A stretch of DNA of 64,000 bases from contig CP059070.1 in NCBI GenBank assembly GCA_017798125.1, positions 1,612,001 through 1,676,000 of the forward strand, written 5' to 3'. Position 1 is the first letter of the stretch, and each line of letters begins with the position of its first letter. A program made the translations under genes and the position numbers. This DNA comes from Cryomorphaceae bacterium (GTDB lineage: Bacteria > Bacteroidota > Bacteroidia > Flavobacteriales > ECT2AJA-044). This document shows positions 28,927-36,405 of this stretch, one piece after another. The notes beneath the pieces were generated by a model. It searched no databases. It worked only from the letters and a program-made list of their open reading frames with translations, and was not told the DNA's origin.

Positions 28927-29649
28927 TCAATCGTTCCAGGGCAAGCGTTGGTTCTCGGTCCATTTTATAAGCCTCAGGAGCCATCGGACACGGCCTTCGG
29001 GAACCTCAATAAAATGGCCGATTTCAGCGATGCGCTGATCTTGGGATTCTATCAGGGCTTCCTTTTGGGCTTGTTGGTGAAGTTCTTCGGCAAAAGCCCA
29101 GGCGCCGTCTCGGGCAGCATTGATGCTGAACTTGGCTAGCCATTCATCAGAATTTTTCATCCATCGATCCAAAAGACCGAACAGCCAGCTGCGCCTAGCT
29201 ATTTTATCTTGACTTTCGTCAACTCGTGCGGCGAGGAGTTCGTTGATTCGATCGAAATCTTTTTTTAAGGAATTTATGGGTTGGTCCTTCATGACTTGAG
29301 AGGCGGCAATCCCCAGATCGAGATTGATGTGTGCGTTCATGCCCAGCATAAGATACTGCAAGAGAATACTGCGGCGGGCCCGATCAGCATCAAAAGCGAC
29401 GCGCCAAGATTCCGTGCAGGGGTCTCCGCTTTGATAGCTGTTGTAGGCGTCCAAATAGCGCTGGGCAAATACAACATCCAACTCTTCCATGCGTGCGTTG
29501 TCTTCGAAGCGTTGCTCTGCAATTCCACGAGCGACATCCGCTGTGACCTGTCGATAAAGTGTGGCAAAAAAACCATGCGCCGACTGGTCTGCGCTACTCC
29601 GAGCTATGATCTCGTCTAGTTCGTCTAAAACCTGCTGAATGTTCTTCAA
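28927..29649 (-). CDS. DUF5995 family protein
   Basis: A 240-residue all-helical protein starting at a TTG codon (29649). The segment LMLGMNAHINLDLGIA is the hallmark of DUF5995, a family of unknown function seen in many bacteria; several buried polar residues (N, H, N, D) in this helix suggest a metal or small-ligand site. No signal peptide. It is followed by the small HTH gene after 82 bases in which I see nothing recognisable. Confidence 0.8.
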   Translation of the reverse strand: MKNIQQVLDELDEIIARSSADQSAHGFFATLYRQVTADVARGIAEQRFEDNARMEELDVVFAQRYLDAYNSYQSGDPCTESWRVAFDADRARRSILLQYLMLGMNAHINLDLGIAASQVMKDQPINSLKKDFDRINELLAARVDESQDKIARRSWLFGLLDRWMKNSDEWLAKFSINAARDGAWAFAEELHQQAQKEALIESQDQRIAEIGHFIEVPEGRVRWLLRLIKWTENQRLPWND

Positions 29650-29701
29650 GAGTTGACTTTTGTCATTACCAATTCCCGTAATTCCTTATACATTCGTTAA
29701 A

Positions 29702-29719
29702 GTAATCAATAGAGATTAC
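29702..29719. promoter_or_regulatory. Dyad between DUF5995 and the FMN reductase gene
   Basis: GTAATC and GATTAC flank a six-base spacer, giving a perfect 6-bp inverted repeat 53 bases upstream of the DUF5995 TTG. Possible operator; weak. Confidence 0.25.
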
Positions 29720-29846
29720 ATCACATACGTTAGGTGATTCGTGCTGCAAGGACGGGCCTGGAGGCCAATGGCGAACTCAAAAAAGATTTCTTGCACGCGG
29801 ATGAGGACACGGGCCCTTCACAAGTTGATCGGCCCGCGCCCTTTTT

Positions 29847-29863
29847 ATCGGCCCGTAGGGCCA
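29847..29863. repeat. Dispersed palindrome, intergenic copy 3
   Basis: Exact ATCGGCCCGTAGGGCCA, 44 bases before the FMN reductase ATG. A further hairpin CGGGCC/GGCCCG (29810-29836) followed by CGCCCTTTTT lies just upstream. The rest of 29650-29906 shows no gene. Confidence 0.75.
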
Positions 29864-29906
29864 AGCGCTTCTTCCTTTCTTTATATCTTCCGGAAAAACC
29901 TGAACC

Positions 29907-30479
29907 ATGGTCATTACAGTGTTCTACGGATCCACCCGTGACAAAAGACAAGGCCTCCGTGCTGCGCTATTTCTGCAGACACAACTTCGCGAGCGCGGAC
30001 ATGAAGTAAACCTTATCGATCCGCTGGAAAAGGAGCTTCCACTGCTCCGAAAGATGTATAAGGAGTATCGCGATGAACCGGCGCCAGAGCCTCTTGAATC
30101 CATTCATAACCATTTGGAAGCTTCGGATGGGTTTGTCTTGGTTTCGGCGGAATACAACCACAGTATTCCTCCTGCTTTGAAGAATGTGCTGGACCATTTT
30201 CAAAAGGAGTATTATTTCAAGCCAAGCTTATTGGTCACCTATTCGGCAGGTCCCTTTGGGGGGATCCGAGTGGAGCCTCATTTACGGGCTGTTACCGGTG
30301 AATTGGGAATGATCAGTATTCCGTCTTCCTTGCCGATAAGCAAGGTGGGGCAGAGCTTCGACGAGGAAGGGCAGGCCTTAGATGAGGCTTATATACGAAG
30401 AGCTGATCGGGTACTGACCGAATTTGAATGGTACCTCAGGGCGTTTAAGAATGAACGAGCTGAAGGAACGCCCTACTAA
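29907..30479 (+). CDS. NADPH-dependent FMN reductase family protein
   Basis: The 190-residue protein has a flavodoxin-like fold: VITVFYGSTRDKRQG (phosphate-binding loop for FMN), then the family signature VLVSAEYNHSIPPALKNVLDHF, and a SAGPFGGIRVEPHLR segment. Members reduce FMN or quinones with NAD(P)H. The start ATG follows a short A-rich leader. Its last four bases overlap the convergent LON-domain gene. Confidence 0.9.
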   Translation: MVITVFYGSTRDKRQGLRAALFLQTQLRERGHEVNLIDPLEKELPLLRKMYKEYRDEPAPEPLESIHNHLEASDGFVLVSAEYNHSIPPALKNVLDHFQKEYYFKPSLLVTYSAGPFGGIRVEPHLRAVTGELGMISIPSSLPISKVGQSFDEEGQALDEAYIRRADRVLTEFEWYLRAFKNERAEGTPY

Positions 30480-31078
30480 TTCAAGTAGATGTTCTTGAAG
30501 ATCTGGTCTTCCTGCGTGTGGAGCAAATCGAGGTATTCAATTTGCTTGACGAGAAACTGCTGCTTTTGCTTGAAGCTCAACTGAATCAATCGAAACTTGT
30601 CTTCCGCACTCAAATTCAGGCTGGAAGCAATAGAGTAGAGGTCGACCGTGGGTAGATAATCGTAGCCTTCTCGAGTATTTCCGCGATTGAGTTCGAACTC
30701 TTTGAATCGCTCCAGTAGTTCTGTTCCTACTGATTCCTCAGATTGCAGACGAAGATTCCGGACAACGCCGCCGGGATAGAGTCGATCCTCCAATTGATCT
30801 TCTATCTTGAGCATACGAACAACTTCGGTGGCCTCTATGAGGATGTCGCTTTCTCCACCCACATAGGTCTTGACCACTTTGCGAACCTTGACGCGGGTTC
30901 CTAAATGCGTGGTTTTTCCGTTTTGAACGTAGGGTATTATAAAGACGCGATCGCCCGAAAGGACGTCGTGTAGGAGCTGTTTGTACCGGGGTTCAAATAA
31001 ATGTAGATAGGTTTGTTCTCCGGGTAAGAGAAACATGCCTAAAGGAAAACATGGTGTATGAAGTTCATCCTGATCCAC
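30476..31078 (-). CDS. LON substrate-binding-domain protein
   Basis: A 200-residue protein beginning at GTG 31078 with the LON N-terminal domain only: CFPLGMFLLPGEQTYLHLFEPRYKQLL, then IIPYVQNGKTTHLGT, with no ATPase or protease part. Such stand-alone proteins are widespread in Bacteroidota; their substrates are unknown. It follows the DUF2867-type SDR gene by 19 bases and probably shares its transcript. Confidence 0.88.
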   Translation of the reverse strand: MDQDELHTPCFPLGMFLLPGEQTYLHLFEPRYKQLLHDVLSGDRVFIIPYVQNGKTTHLGTRVKVRKVVKTYVGGESDILIEATEVVRMLKIEDQLEDRLYPGGVVRNLRLQSEESVGTELLERFKEFELNRGNTREGYDYLPTVDLYSIASSLNLSAEDKFRLIQLSFKQKQQFLVKQIEYLDLLHTQEDQIFKNIYLN

Positions 31079-31097
31079 GTATCGGGAACAACATTCT

Positions 31098-32564
31098 TCA
31101 CGAATGGTTCGCGTCTGGCGTGCTTCTTTTTGTGCTCAGGGCATCGATCATTCCGTTGAAGACGAAATAGTGGAAGGGGAGTACGGCATACCAATAGAGT
31201 CTACCCAGAAGCCCCCACGGACGAAAAGTGGCTGTCTGTTCCAAAATTTGATTCTCCCCGTCCTGAATAATCTTCCATTCCAACCAGGCCTCTCCGGGCA
31301 ATTTCATTTCTGCATAGAGGAGCAACCGGATGCGCTGTTCGTCCGCAATCAGAACACGCCAGAAATCCAATGCGTCTCCTTCCCACAAATCCTTCGCGCT
31401 TCGACGTCCACGCCGTAATCCGACCCCGCCAACAAGTTTGTCTAAAAAGCCTCTAAAGCGCCAAAGGGTGTTTCCGTAGTACCAGCCCGTTTCGCCTCCG
31501 ATGCTCCAAATATTCTTCTTTACGCTTGGCCCGGGTTGATCCAAGACCCGTACCTTTTTATCGATAAAGCATCCGTAGGTCGGAACTTCCACATGCTCGT
31601 GCAGGTCGTCTCGTTCCAGACTGCTTGTCACCGCATCTTTCCAGCTGCTTACTACCTCGTTCTGCTTGATGCGCTGGAAGGCCAAATCAACAGCTTCCTT
31701 GTAGTGAAGTCGCTTACCGGGAACGAATTCATCTAGGTTATTCGGTTCCGCGACCACCTCAACTTTCATGGAGTCAACGAGGTTAATGGCCAATTTATAA
31801 CTGGTGCGCGTCACAAAATACAGCCAGTAGGAACTGAGTTTAGGAGTCATTACCGGTACCGTCCAGATCCATCGCTTCATCCCGCGAACCTCCGCGCATT
31901 GCAGCAGCATTTCTCTGTAGGTTAGAATATCGGGTCCTCCAATGTCGTAGCTGTTTCCATAGGTTTCTTCCACGCCCAAAACCCCGCTGAGGTAGGCCAG
32001 CACGTCTCGAATCGCAATGGGCTGACACCGCGTGTTGAGCCATTTGGGAGCGACCATGGCCGGGAGTTTTTCTACTAGGTCCCGAATGATTTCGAAGCTC
32101 GCGCTGCCGCTGCCCACAATGATCCCTGCCCTTAAGGCGGTGAGTTTGGCCCTGCGGGCCGATGAAAGAATCCGCTCGACATTCTGACGACTCTCTAGGT
32201 GGTCAGAAAGCTCCTGGGCATTGTAGATGCCTCCCAGATATATGAGTTGTCGACAACTGGTGTCGTTGATGTAGTCAATAAAGTGGTGGGCCGACTGTTC
32301 TTCGAGATAGGCAAAGTTGTTGGTACTGCTGGTCATGCTGTGCACGAGGTAGTACGCGGCGTCGAATTCACGCGGTAGGTCGGGCTGATCAAGTGGTCGT
32401 AAAAAGTCAGTCTCAAAAACGTGGACTCGGTCTTCCAAAAATGGAGAGAGCATGAGTCGATTTCGACTTCGCACAAAACAGTACACTTCGTGGCCTTGTC
32501 GAACCAAGCGATCCAACAAACGCCGACCTATGTATCCGTTTGCTCCGGTTAAAACGACCTTCAT
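31098..32564 (-). CDS. NAD(P)-binding SDR with DUF2867 C-terminal domain
   Basis: The 488-residue protein has an N-terminal Rossmann domain (VVLTGANGYIGRRLLDRLV, YYLVHSM, IYLGGIYN) typical of atypical SDR epimerase/complex I-type proteins, then a region with VRVLDQPGPSVKKNIW and a C-terminal DUF2867 SRPBCC-like fold (WSIGGETGWYYGN, DFWRVL, PWGLLGRLYWYAVLPFHYFVF). DUF2867 SDRs are widespread and often seen near photolyase genes; their substrate is unknown. A palindrome copy (32147-32163) is embedded in frame as the codons for SARRAK. Transcribed divergently from the 63-residue protein gene. Confidence 0.85.
   Translation of the reverse strand: MKVVLTGANGYIGRRLLDRLVRQGHEVYCFVRSRNRLMLSPFLEDRVHVFETDFLRPLDQPDLPREFDAAYYLVHSMTSSTNNFAYLEEQSAHHFIDYINDTSCRQLIYLGGIYNAQELSDHLESRQNVERILSSARRAKLTALRAGIIVGSGSASFEIIRDLVEKLPAMVAPKWLNTRCQPIAIRDVLAYLSGVLGVEETYGNSYDIGGPDILTYREMLLQCAEVRGMKRWIWTVPVMTPKLSSYWLYFVTRTSYKLAINLVDSMKVEVVAEPNNLDEFVPGKRLHYKEAVDLAFQRIKQNEVVSSWKDAVTSSLERDDLHEHVEVPTYGCFIDKKVRVLDQPGPSVKKNIWSIGGETGWYYGNTLWRFRGFLDKLVGGVGLRRGRRSAKDLWEGDALDFWRVLIADEQRIRLLLYAEMKLPGEAWLEWKIIQDGENQILEQTATFRPWGLLGRLYWYAVLPFHYFVFNGMIDALSTKRSTPDANHS
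32147..32163. repeat. Dispersed palindrome, copy inside the DUF2867 SDR gene
   Basis: TGGCCCTGCGGGCCGAT, one loop base different from the exact form, located in frame within the coding sequence. Confidence 0.65.
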
Positions 32565-32649
32565 GCACTTTGAACGTGCTTCTACATACTTAGTTCAGCT
32601 TACTCGACGTTGGTGGTTAATAAGATTTAATCGGGGACTTCGAAATCGA

Positions 32650-32671
32650 TTTAATTTTTCGATAAATTAAA
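32650..32671. promoter_or_regulatory. AT-rich dyad in the SDR/63-aa divergent region
   Basis: TTTAATTT and AAATTAAA form a perfect 8-bp inverted repeat with a six-base spacer. It lies just upstream of the plus-strand promoter at 32678-32706 and could be an operator for either direction. Confidence 0.4.
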
Positions 32672-32677
32672 GAGCAT

Positions 32678-32706
32678 TTTGGGAATACCTGAATACACGT
32701 TCTTTG
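32678..32706 (+). promoter_or_regulatory. Candidate promoter for the 63-aa protein and Nudix genes
   Basis: TTTG (32678-32681) and GTTCTTTG (32699-32706, one mismatch to TAnnTTTG) are 17 bases apart. The -7 box is 23 bases before ATG 32730. Confidence 0.45.
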
Positions 32707-32729
32707 TCACACCACAAACACTACGCAAC

Positions 32730-32921
32730 ATGAATAAAAAGACGTCTCGACTCGAGTACGCTAAGCTCATCCTGCACAAGGTGAGTTTTGATGCTCGATT
32801 GTTTCGTAAGGAGCTCAAAAAAAGCCTGACTTGGGTCAGTCGCGAGGAAGCGATCCATTTAAAAGAATGGGTTGTGGCCAATTACAAACATCTGACCGGT
32901 GACACACAGTTCGCGGTTTGA
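32730..32921 (+). CDS. Small conserved Bacteroidota protein (63 aa)
   Basis: A 63-residue basic protein (MNKKTSRLEYAKLILHKVSF) with two predicted helices and the segment FRKELKKSLTWVSREEAIHLKEW. Similar short proteins with an SRLEYxKLIL-x-KVSFD start are, from memory, widespread in Flavobacteriia, with no assigned function. A promoter-like pair precedes it and its stop overlaps the TTG start of the Nudix gene by four bases, so it is translated together with that gene. Confidence 0.7.
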   Translation: MNKKTSRLEYAKLILHKVSFDARLFRKELKKSLTWVSREEAIHLKEWVVANYKHLTGDTQFAV

Positions 32922-33544
32922 TAGAACAGCTCAGAACATTACTCAATACTGATCCTCCAGGCTATGAGGCACAAAACCTCTTAGCCTTGGGGGATCGAAT
33001 ACCTCCAAGCCCAGAAGAACTTGCGGACTTGAATGCCCGCCACGCGGGAGTTATGGTCCTTCTTTTTCAGGACCAATCCACCTGGCATACCGTACTCATT
33101 AAAAGACCCTCTTATCCCGGAGTACACAGTGACCAAATTGCCTTTCCTGGCGGAAAACACGAGAAGGCCGATCTCAATCTTCAAGAAACGGCGATTCGGG
33201 AGACCCGCGAAGAAGTAGGGCTTCTTCCCGAGCGCATCGATCACTTAGGCGCCCTTTCTCAACTTTATATTCCACCCAGTAATTTTCTAGTCCATCCCTT
33301 TGTGGGGGTAATTGATGGTCCACGAAATTGGATTCCCGAAGTGGGTGAAGTGGCCGAGGTGATTGAAATGCCTTTGAGCGTGATTATGGGTGCTCAAAAT
33401 GTGGGATATCATCCGGTCACAACAAGGTACGGCAACATGAAGGTCCCGGCATACCAATATGATGGTCACGTGATATGGGGAGCCACGGGAATGATGCTGG
33501 CGGAGCTTTCCGTGGCCTTGGAGCGGTCCGGCTTCAAGGAGTAG
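32918..33544 (+). CDS. Nudix hydrolase, CoA pyrophosphatase type
   Basis: The 208-residue protein contains a complete Nudix box (GGKHEKADLNLQETAIRETREEVGLL, about residues 79-104) preceded by the QIAFPGGK segment typical of NudL/PCD1 coenzyme A diphosphatases, plus YIPPSNFLVHPFVG downstream. It would cleave CoA or oxidised CoA to phosphopantetheine and 3',5'-ADP. The TTG start at 32918 overlaps the preceding stop by four bases. Confidence 0.88.
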   Translation: MIEQLRTLLNTDPPGYEAQNLLALGDRIPPSPEELADLNARHAGVMVLLFQDQSTWHTVLIKRPSYPGVHSDQIAFPGGKHEKADLNLQETAIRETREEVGLLPERIDHLGALSQLYIPPSNFLVHPFVGVIDGPRNWIPEVGEVAEVIEMPLSVIMGAQNVGYHPVTTRYGNMKVPAYQYDGHVIWGATGMMLAELSVALERSGFKE

Positions 33545-33559
33545 CCATGAAAAAAGCTA

Positions 33560-33567
33560 TATCTTTG
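33560..33567 (+). promoter_or_regulatory. Candidate -7 box for the acyltransferase gene
   Basis: TATCTTTG matches TAnnTTTG exactly, 25 bases before the TTG start at 33593. No good -33 box is seen. Confidence 0.45.
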
Positions 33568-33592
33568 ATGTACTGAATCAAAAGCAGTCCAT

Positions 33593-34393
33593 TTGAAGTT
33601 GCGCCATCTGTTTGTTGACCGGTTCGGAAATCCTCTGATTCTCAAGCGGCTGATGATTCTGGTTTTCGGAATCTACACCTACCCTCGCTTCAATATCCGA
33701 AACAAGACCTTGATTCGGGGCTCAGAAATCCTGAAAGCCCTGCCCAAGAAAAATGTCCTTTTTGTTTCAAACCACCAGACGTACTACGCTGACGTTGCGG
33801 CGTTCTTCCACATTTTTTCCTCGGCCCGATGGGGGTTTCGCAACACCATCAAATATCCGATTTTTCTGCTTAATCCAGTCCTTCGACTGTATTTCGTTGC
33901 TGCAAAAGAAACCATGGAAAGCGGTCTGCTACCGCGAATCTTTAAGCTCGCTGGATCCATTTCGGTCAAGCGAACCTGGAGAGAAAAAGGCCAAGAAATT
34001 CAGCGCGAGGTGGATCAAAAGGATCCCGACAATATTTCAAAGGCCCTCAGTGACGGCTGGGTTATCACTTTCCCACAAGGCACCACCAAGCCCTTTGTTG
34101 CCGGAAGAAAGGGCACAGCGCATCTTATTCGAAACACTAGACCCATAGTGGTGCCTATTACTATTGACGGTTTTCGACGTGCATTCGATAAGAAGGGTAT
34201 TCTCTTAAAAGGGCGCAATGTTCAGCTCAAGGTCCAGGTCAAGGAGCCGCTGGATATCGACTATGACGCCCCGGTAGAAGACATCCTAGATCAGATCATG
34301 CATTCCATTGAGCAGACTCCAGAATTCAACTTGATGGGGCAAATCGGTGATGGGGAAAGCAATGAGCCAGCCAAACGTGACTCTTGGTACTGA
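33593..34393 (+). CDS. Lysophospholipid acyltransferase (PlsC-like)
   Basis: A 266-residue membrane-associated acyltransferase starting at TTG. It has the catalytic NHx4D motif (NHQTYYAD, about residues 59-66), a FPQGTTKPF block (the EGT-type motif with Gln in place of Glu) and VVPITIDGFRRAF. Such enzymes acylate lysophosphatidate or related lipids; the F-P-Q-G-T form is common in Bacteroidota homologues. The acyl acceptor is not certain. Confidence 0.85.
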   Translation: MKLRHLFVDRFGNPLILKRLMILVFGIYTYPRFNIRNKTLIRGSEILKALPKKNVLFVSNHQTYYADVAAFFHIFSSARWGFRNTIKYPIFLLNPVLRLYFVAAKETMESGLLPRIFKLAGSISVKRTWREKGQEIQREVDQKDPDNISKALSDGWVITFPQGTTKPFVAGRKGTAHLIRNTRPIVVPITIDGFRRAFDKKGILLKGRNVQLKVQVKEPLDIDYDAPVEDILDQIMHSIEQTPEFNLMGQIGDGESNEPAKRDSWY

Positions 34394-34441
34394 CCTACAC
34401 GCAACACTTTTGTACTTTCCCAACGTTACTAAGAAGACACA

Positions 34442-34459
34442 CGTTCTTTTTTAAGAACG
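34442..34459 (+). promoter_or_regulatory. Hairpin/dyad in the mbnP leader
   Basis: CGTTCTT-TTTT-AAGAACG is a perfect seven-pair inverted repeat ending 21 bases before the mbnP ATG. It may be a repressor site or an mRNA hairpin; a copper-responsive role would fit the genes but is not shown. Confidence 0.4.
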
Positions 34460-34480
34460 ATTACTAGATCACTACTCAAA

Positions 34481-35218
34481 ATGAAAAGATTAATTCTCCT
34501 CACTGCTCTTTTATCTACTTCGCTTTTCTTCTCCTCTTGCGATAAGGATAATGATCCCGAAGATGGGTCGGTAACCCTTCGCGTTAATTTTAAAGCTCAA
34601 GGCAATGACATTGGCTTGAATGAAAGCTTTGCATACAACGGAGCGGACCACCAAGTATCCAAAATTAAAATGTACCTCTCCAATTTGACCTTAGTCTGCG
34701 ATTGCGGTGCGCGCCGCAGTCTATCCGATGTTGTCTTGGTCGATTCGGAGAACGAGGTTTACACCTTTGATTTCGAAGTTCCACAAGGTAAGTACACCGC
34801 ATTGGAAATGTCTCTCGGCCTGCCAGAGGATGTAAATGCCAGCGACCCTGCTATGTTTGATGCAGAGCACCCCTTGAGCGCTGTTCAAAACATGTACTGG
34901 ACCTGGGCGTCCAAGTACCGATTCCTCATTTACGAAGGGCGTGTAGACAGCACGCAGTCCGATAATTTCGACCATCTCCTCGTTTACCATACAGGAACGG
35001 ATACCCTTTATCGCGAGCTTGAGAGTATAGCGCTGAATTTAGATGTCAGCGGAGAAGGTCAGTATACCATTGACTTGAATTTCGATCTTCAGAATGTCCT
35101 ATATCGTGCTGAAGATCCTATTGATGTATTTGTCGATGATGCAACCCATACCATGGACAATATGGAGCTCGCACGTCGCATCACTGATAACGCCGCCGCG
35201 AGCTTCAGCGTGGAGTAA
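34481..35218 (+). CDS. mbnP: MbnP-like copper-binding lipoprotein
   Basis: A 245-residue lipoprotein (lipobox FFSSC) of the MbnP family: VNFKAQGNDIGLNESF, YLSNLTLV, and the conserved MYWTWASKYRF block (residues 138-148). In methanotroph MbnP the partner peroxidase MbnH converts a tryptophan to kynurenine, creating a copper site; the Trp residues 140 and 142 here are natural candidates. The very next gene, three bases downstream, is the matching diheme peroxidase, which supports the assignment. No methanobactin biosynthesis genes are present in the window. Confidence 0.85.
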   Translation: MKRLILLTALLSTSLFFSSCDKDNDPEDGSVTLRVNFKAQGNDIGLNESFAYNGADHQVSKIKMYLSNLTLVCDCGARRSLSDVVLVDSENEVYTFDFEVPQGKYTALEMSLGLPEDVNASDPAMFDAEHPLSAVQNMYWTWASKYRFLIYEGRVDSTQSDNFDHLLVYHTGTDTLYRELESIALNLDVSGEGQYTIDLNFDLQNVLYRAEDPIDVFVDDATHTMDNMELARRITDNAAASFSVE

Positions 35219-35221
35219 TTG

Positions 35222-36244
35222 ATGAAAGGCGTCCTCTTCTTTGGGCTTGGCATCATCACCTTGTTCGGTTCTTGTGCTCGACGGCCTTCGCCTGAACTAG
35301 CACGTCCCGAAATCCCTTCTTCATGGCCTTCCATCTCGGAGGTCGATGATAATCCTTGGAATCCCGAACGGGCTGCCCTTGGAAAAGAGCTTTTTTTTGA
35401 GCCGATGCTCAGTCGACAGGGCAATGTCAGCTGCGGAACGTGCCACCAGCCCGATCACGCCTGGACGGTTGAAGAGGCCTTGGTCATGGGAACGGAAGGG
35501 ACCCGTTTTTTTCGCCATCCGCCTTCGCTTTTAAATGTGGGCTTCTTCACCTCTTGGCACTGGGACGGTGGAACCACGAGTTTGGAAAAGCAAGTGCTTG
35601 CCCCTCTGGAGAATCCGGATGAAATGAACATGCGTTTGGATACGCTTCTTTTGCGCCTACGGCGCGATGCCTATTACAGCCAACGATTCAATGGAGTATT
35701 CGGAAAGGAACCTGACATGTACGGCATCACCCGAGCATTGGGGGCTTATCAGCGTTCATTAATCTCAGCCCAAAGTAAATGGGATCAAGTCCAAAGGGGC
35801 CGAGCTAAATTTTCCCCCTTGGAGCTCAGGGGGGAGGAGTTGTTCCTTTCCGATAGCCTTGCCTGCTCGAATTGCCATACACCTCCACTTTTCACAGACT
35901 TAGATTTTCACAATACCGGGATTTGGTCTTGGGGCGATAATGACCCTGGACGATCTAGGGTGACGCTGGACTCTCTTGATCGCGGAAAGTTCAAAACCCC
36001 CACCTTAAGAAACCTAGCTTTCACCAAACCGTACTTCCACAACGGTGAGGTGCAAACCCTGGGGGAAGTCCTCGATCATTACGCAACCAAAGGCAATAGC
36101 AATCAGCATTTGGATCCTAAAATCAAGGGGTTTCAGCTGAATGTCGAAGATCGAGATGCTCTACTGTCTTTCCTGCTGACTCTGACTGATTCGAATACCA
36201 TTCGGAACCCAGAACTCCGTATTTCTTCTGTACTCTTGCCTTAA
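35222..36244 (+). CDS. mbnH: MbnH-like diheme cytochrome c peroxidase
   Basis: From ATG 35222 the product is 340 residues with a lipoprotein-type signal (ITLFGSC) and two heme c motifs, CGTCH (about residue 74) and CSNCH (about 219), in the order of the bacterial diheme peroxidase family. KTPTLRNLAFTKPYFHNG is the usual distal-side signature. Pairing with MbnP points to the MbnH subfamily, which uses a bis-Fe(IV) state to oxidise a tryptophan on MbnP. A palindrome variant (35653-35668) lies in frame inside the gene. Confidence 0.87.
   Translation: MKGVLFFGLGIITLFGSCARRPSPELARPEIPSSWPSISEVDDNPWNPERAALGKELFFEPMLSRQGNVSCGTCHQPDHAWTVEEALVMGTEGTRFFRHPPSLLNVGFFTSWHWDGGTTSLEKQVLAPLENPDEMNMRLDTLLLRLRRDAYYSQRFNGVFGKEPDMYGITRALGAYQRSLISAQSKWDQVQRGRAKFSPLELRGEELFLSDSLACSNCHTPPLFTDLDFHNTGIWSWGDNDPGRSRVTLDSLDRGKFKTPTLRNLAFTKPYFHNGEVQTLGEVLDHYATKGNSNQHLDPKIKGFQLNVEDRDALLSFLLTLTDSNTIRNPELRISSVLLP
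35653..35668. repeat. Palindrome variant inside mbnH
   Basis: GCGCCTACGGCGCGAT keeps the TAC loop and flanking GAT of the family, with the stem changed on both arms (GCGCC/GGCGC). A near-identical copy sits at 1821-1836 in the lipoxygenase gene. Confidence 0.55.
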
Positions 36245-36263
36245 ACAAATACTTATTGTCTTT

Positions 36264-36286
36264 TCAACACTAAGTTAAGGTGTTGA
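36264..36286. promoter_or_regulatory. Dyad downstream of mbnH, upstream of the MerR gene
   Basis: TCAACAC and GTGTTGA flank nine bases. It could end mbnH transcription weakly or bind a regulator of the following MerR gene; no T-run follows. Confidence 0.35.
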
Positions 36287-36345
36287 TAATCAGAAGGTAT
36301 TATACTTTTTCACAAGCCAATGTGAACGTTTTTTTTCGATGGTTG

Positions 36346-36376
36346 TTGGTGATACATAGGCATTTGTCTAATTTTG
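36346..36376 (+). promoter_or_regulatory. Promoter of the CarH/LitR-like regulator
   Basis: TTG (36346-36348) and TAATTTTG (36369-36376) are 20 bases apart, a good Bacteroidota promoter. Downstream the sequence CTAAACTTGAACAAA parallels GTAAACGTTAAACAAA at the sigma-factor promoter (37897-37912), suggesting common control. Confidence 0.6.
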
Positions 36377-36405
36377 TTGAACTAAACTTGAACAAAAAAG
36401 CGCTG

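Noticed and set aside
29810-29836. Terminator of an unseen plus-strand small RNA
   Set aside because: A CGGGCC/GGCCCG stem followed by CCCTTTTT exists, but the loop is 15 bases and I see no promoter for such an RNA, so it was not listed as a terminator.
29734-30009. Overlapping short open frames before the FMN reductase
   Set aside because: Composition is not protein-like, and they run over the palindrome and into the FMN reductase start in another frame.
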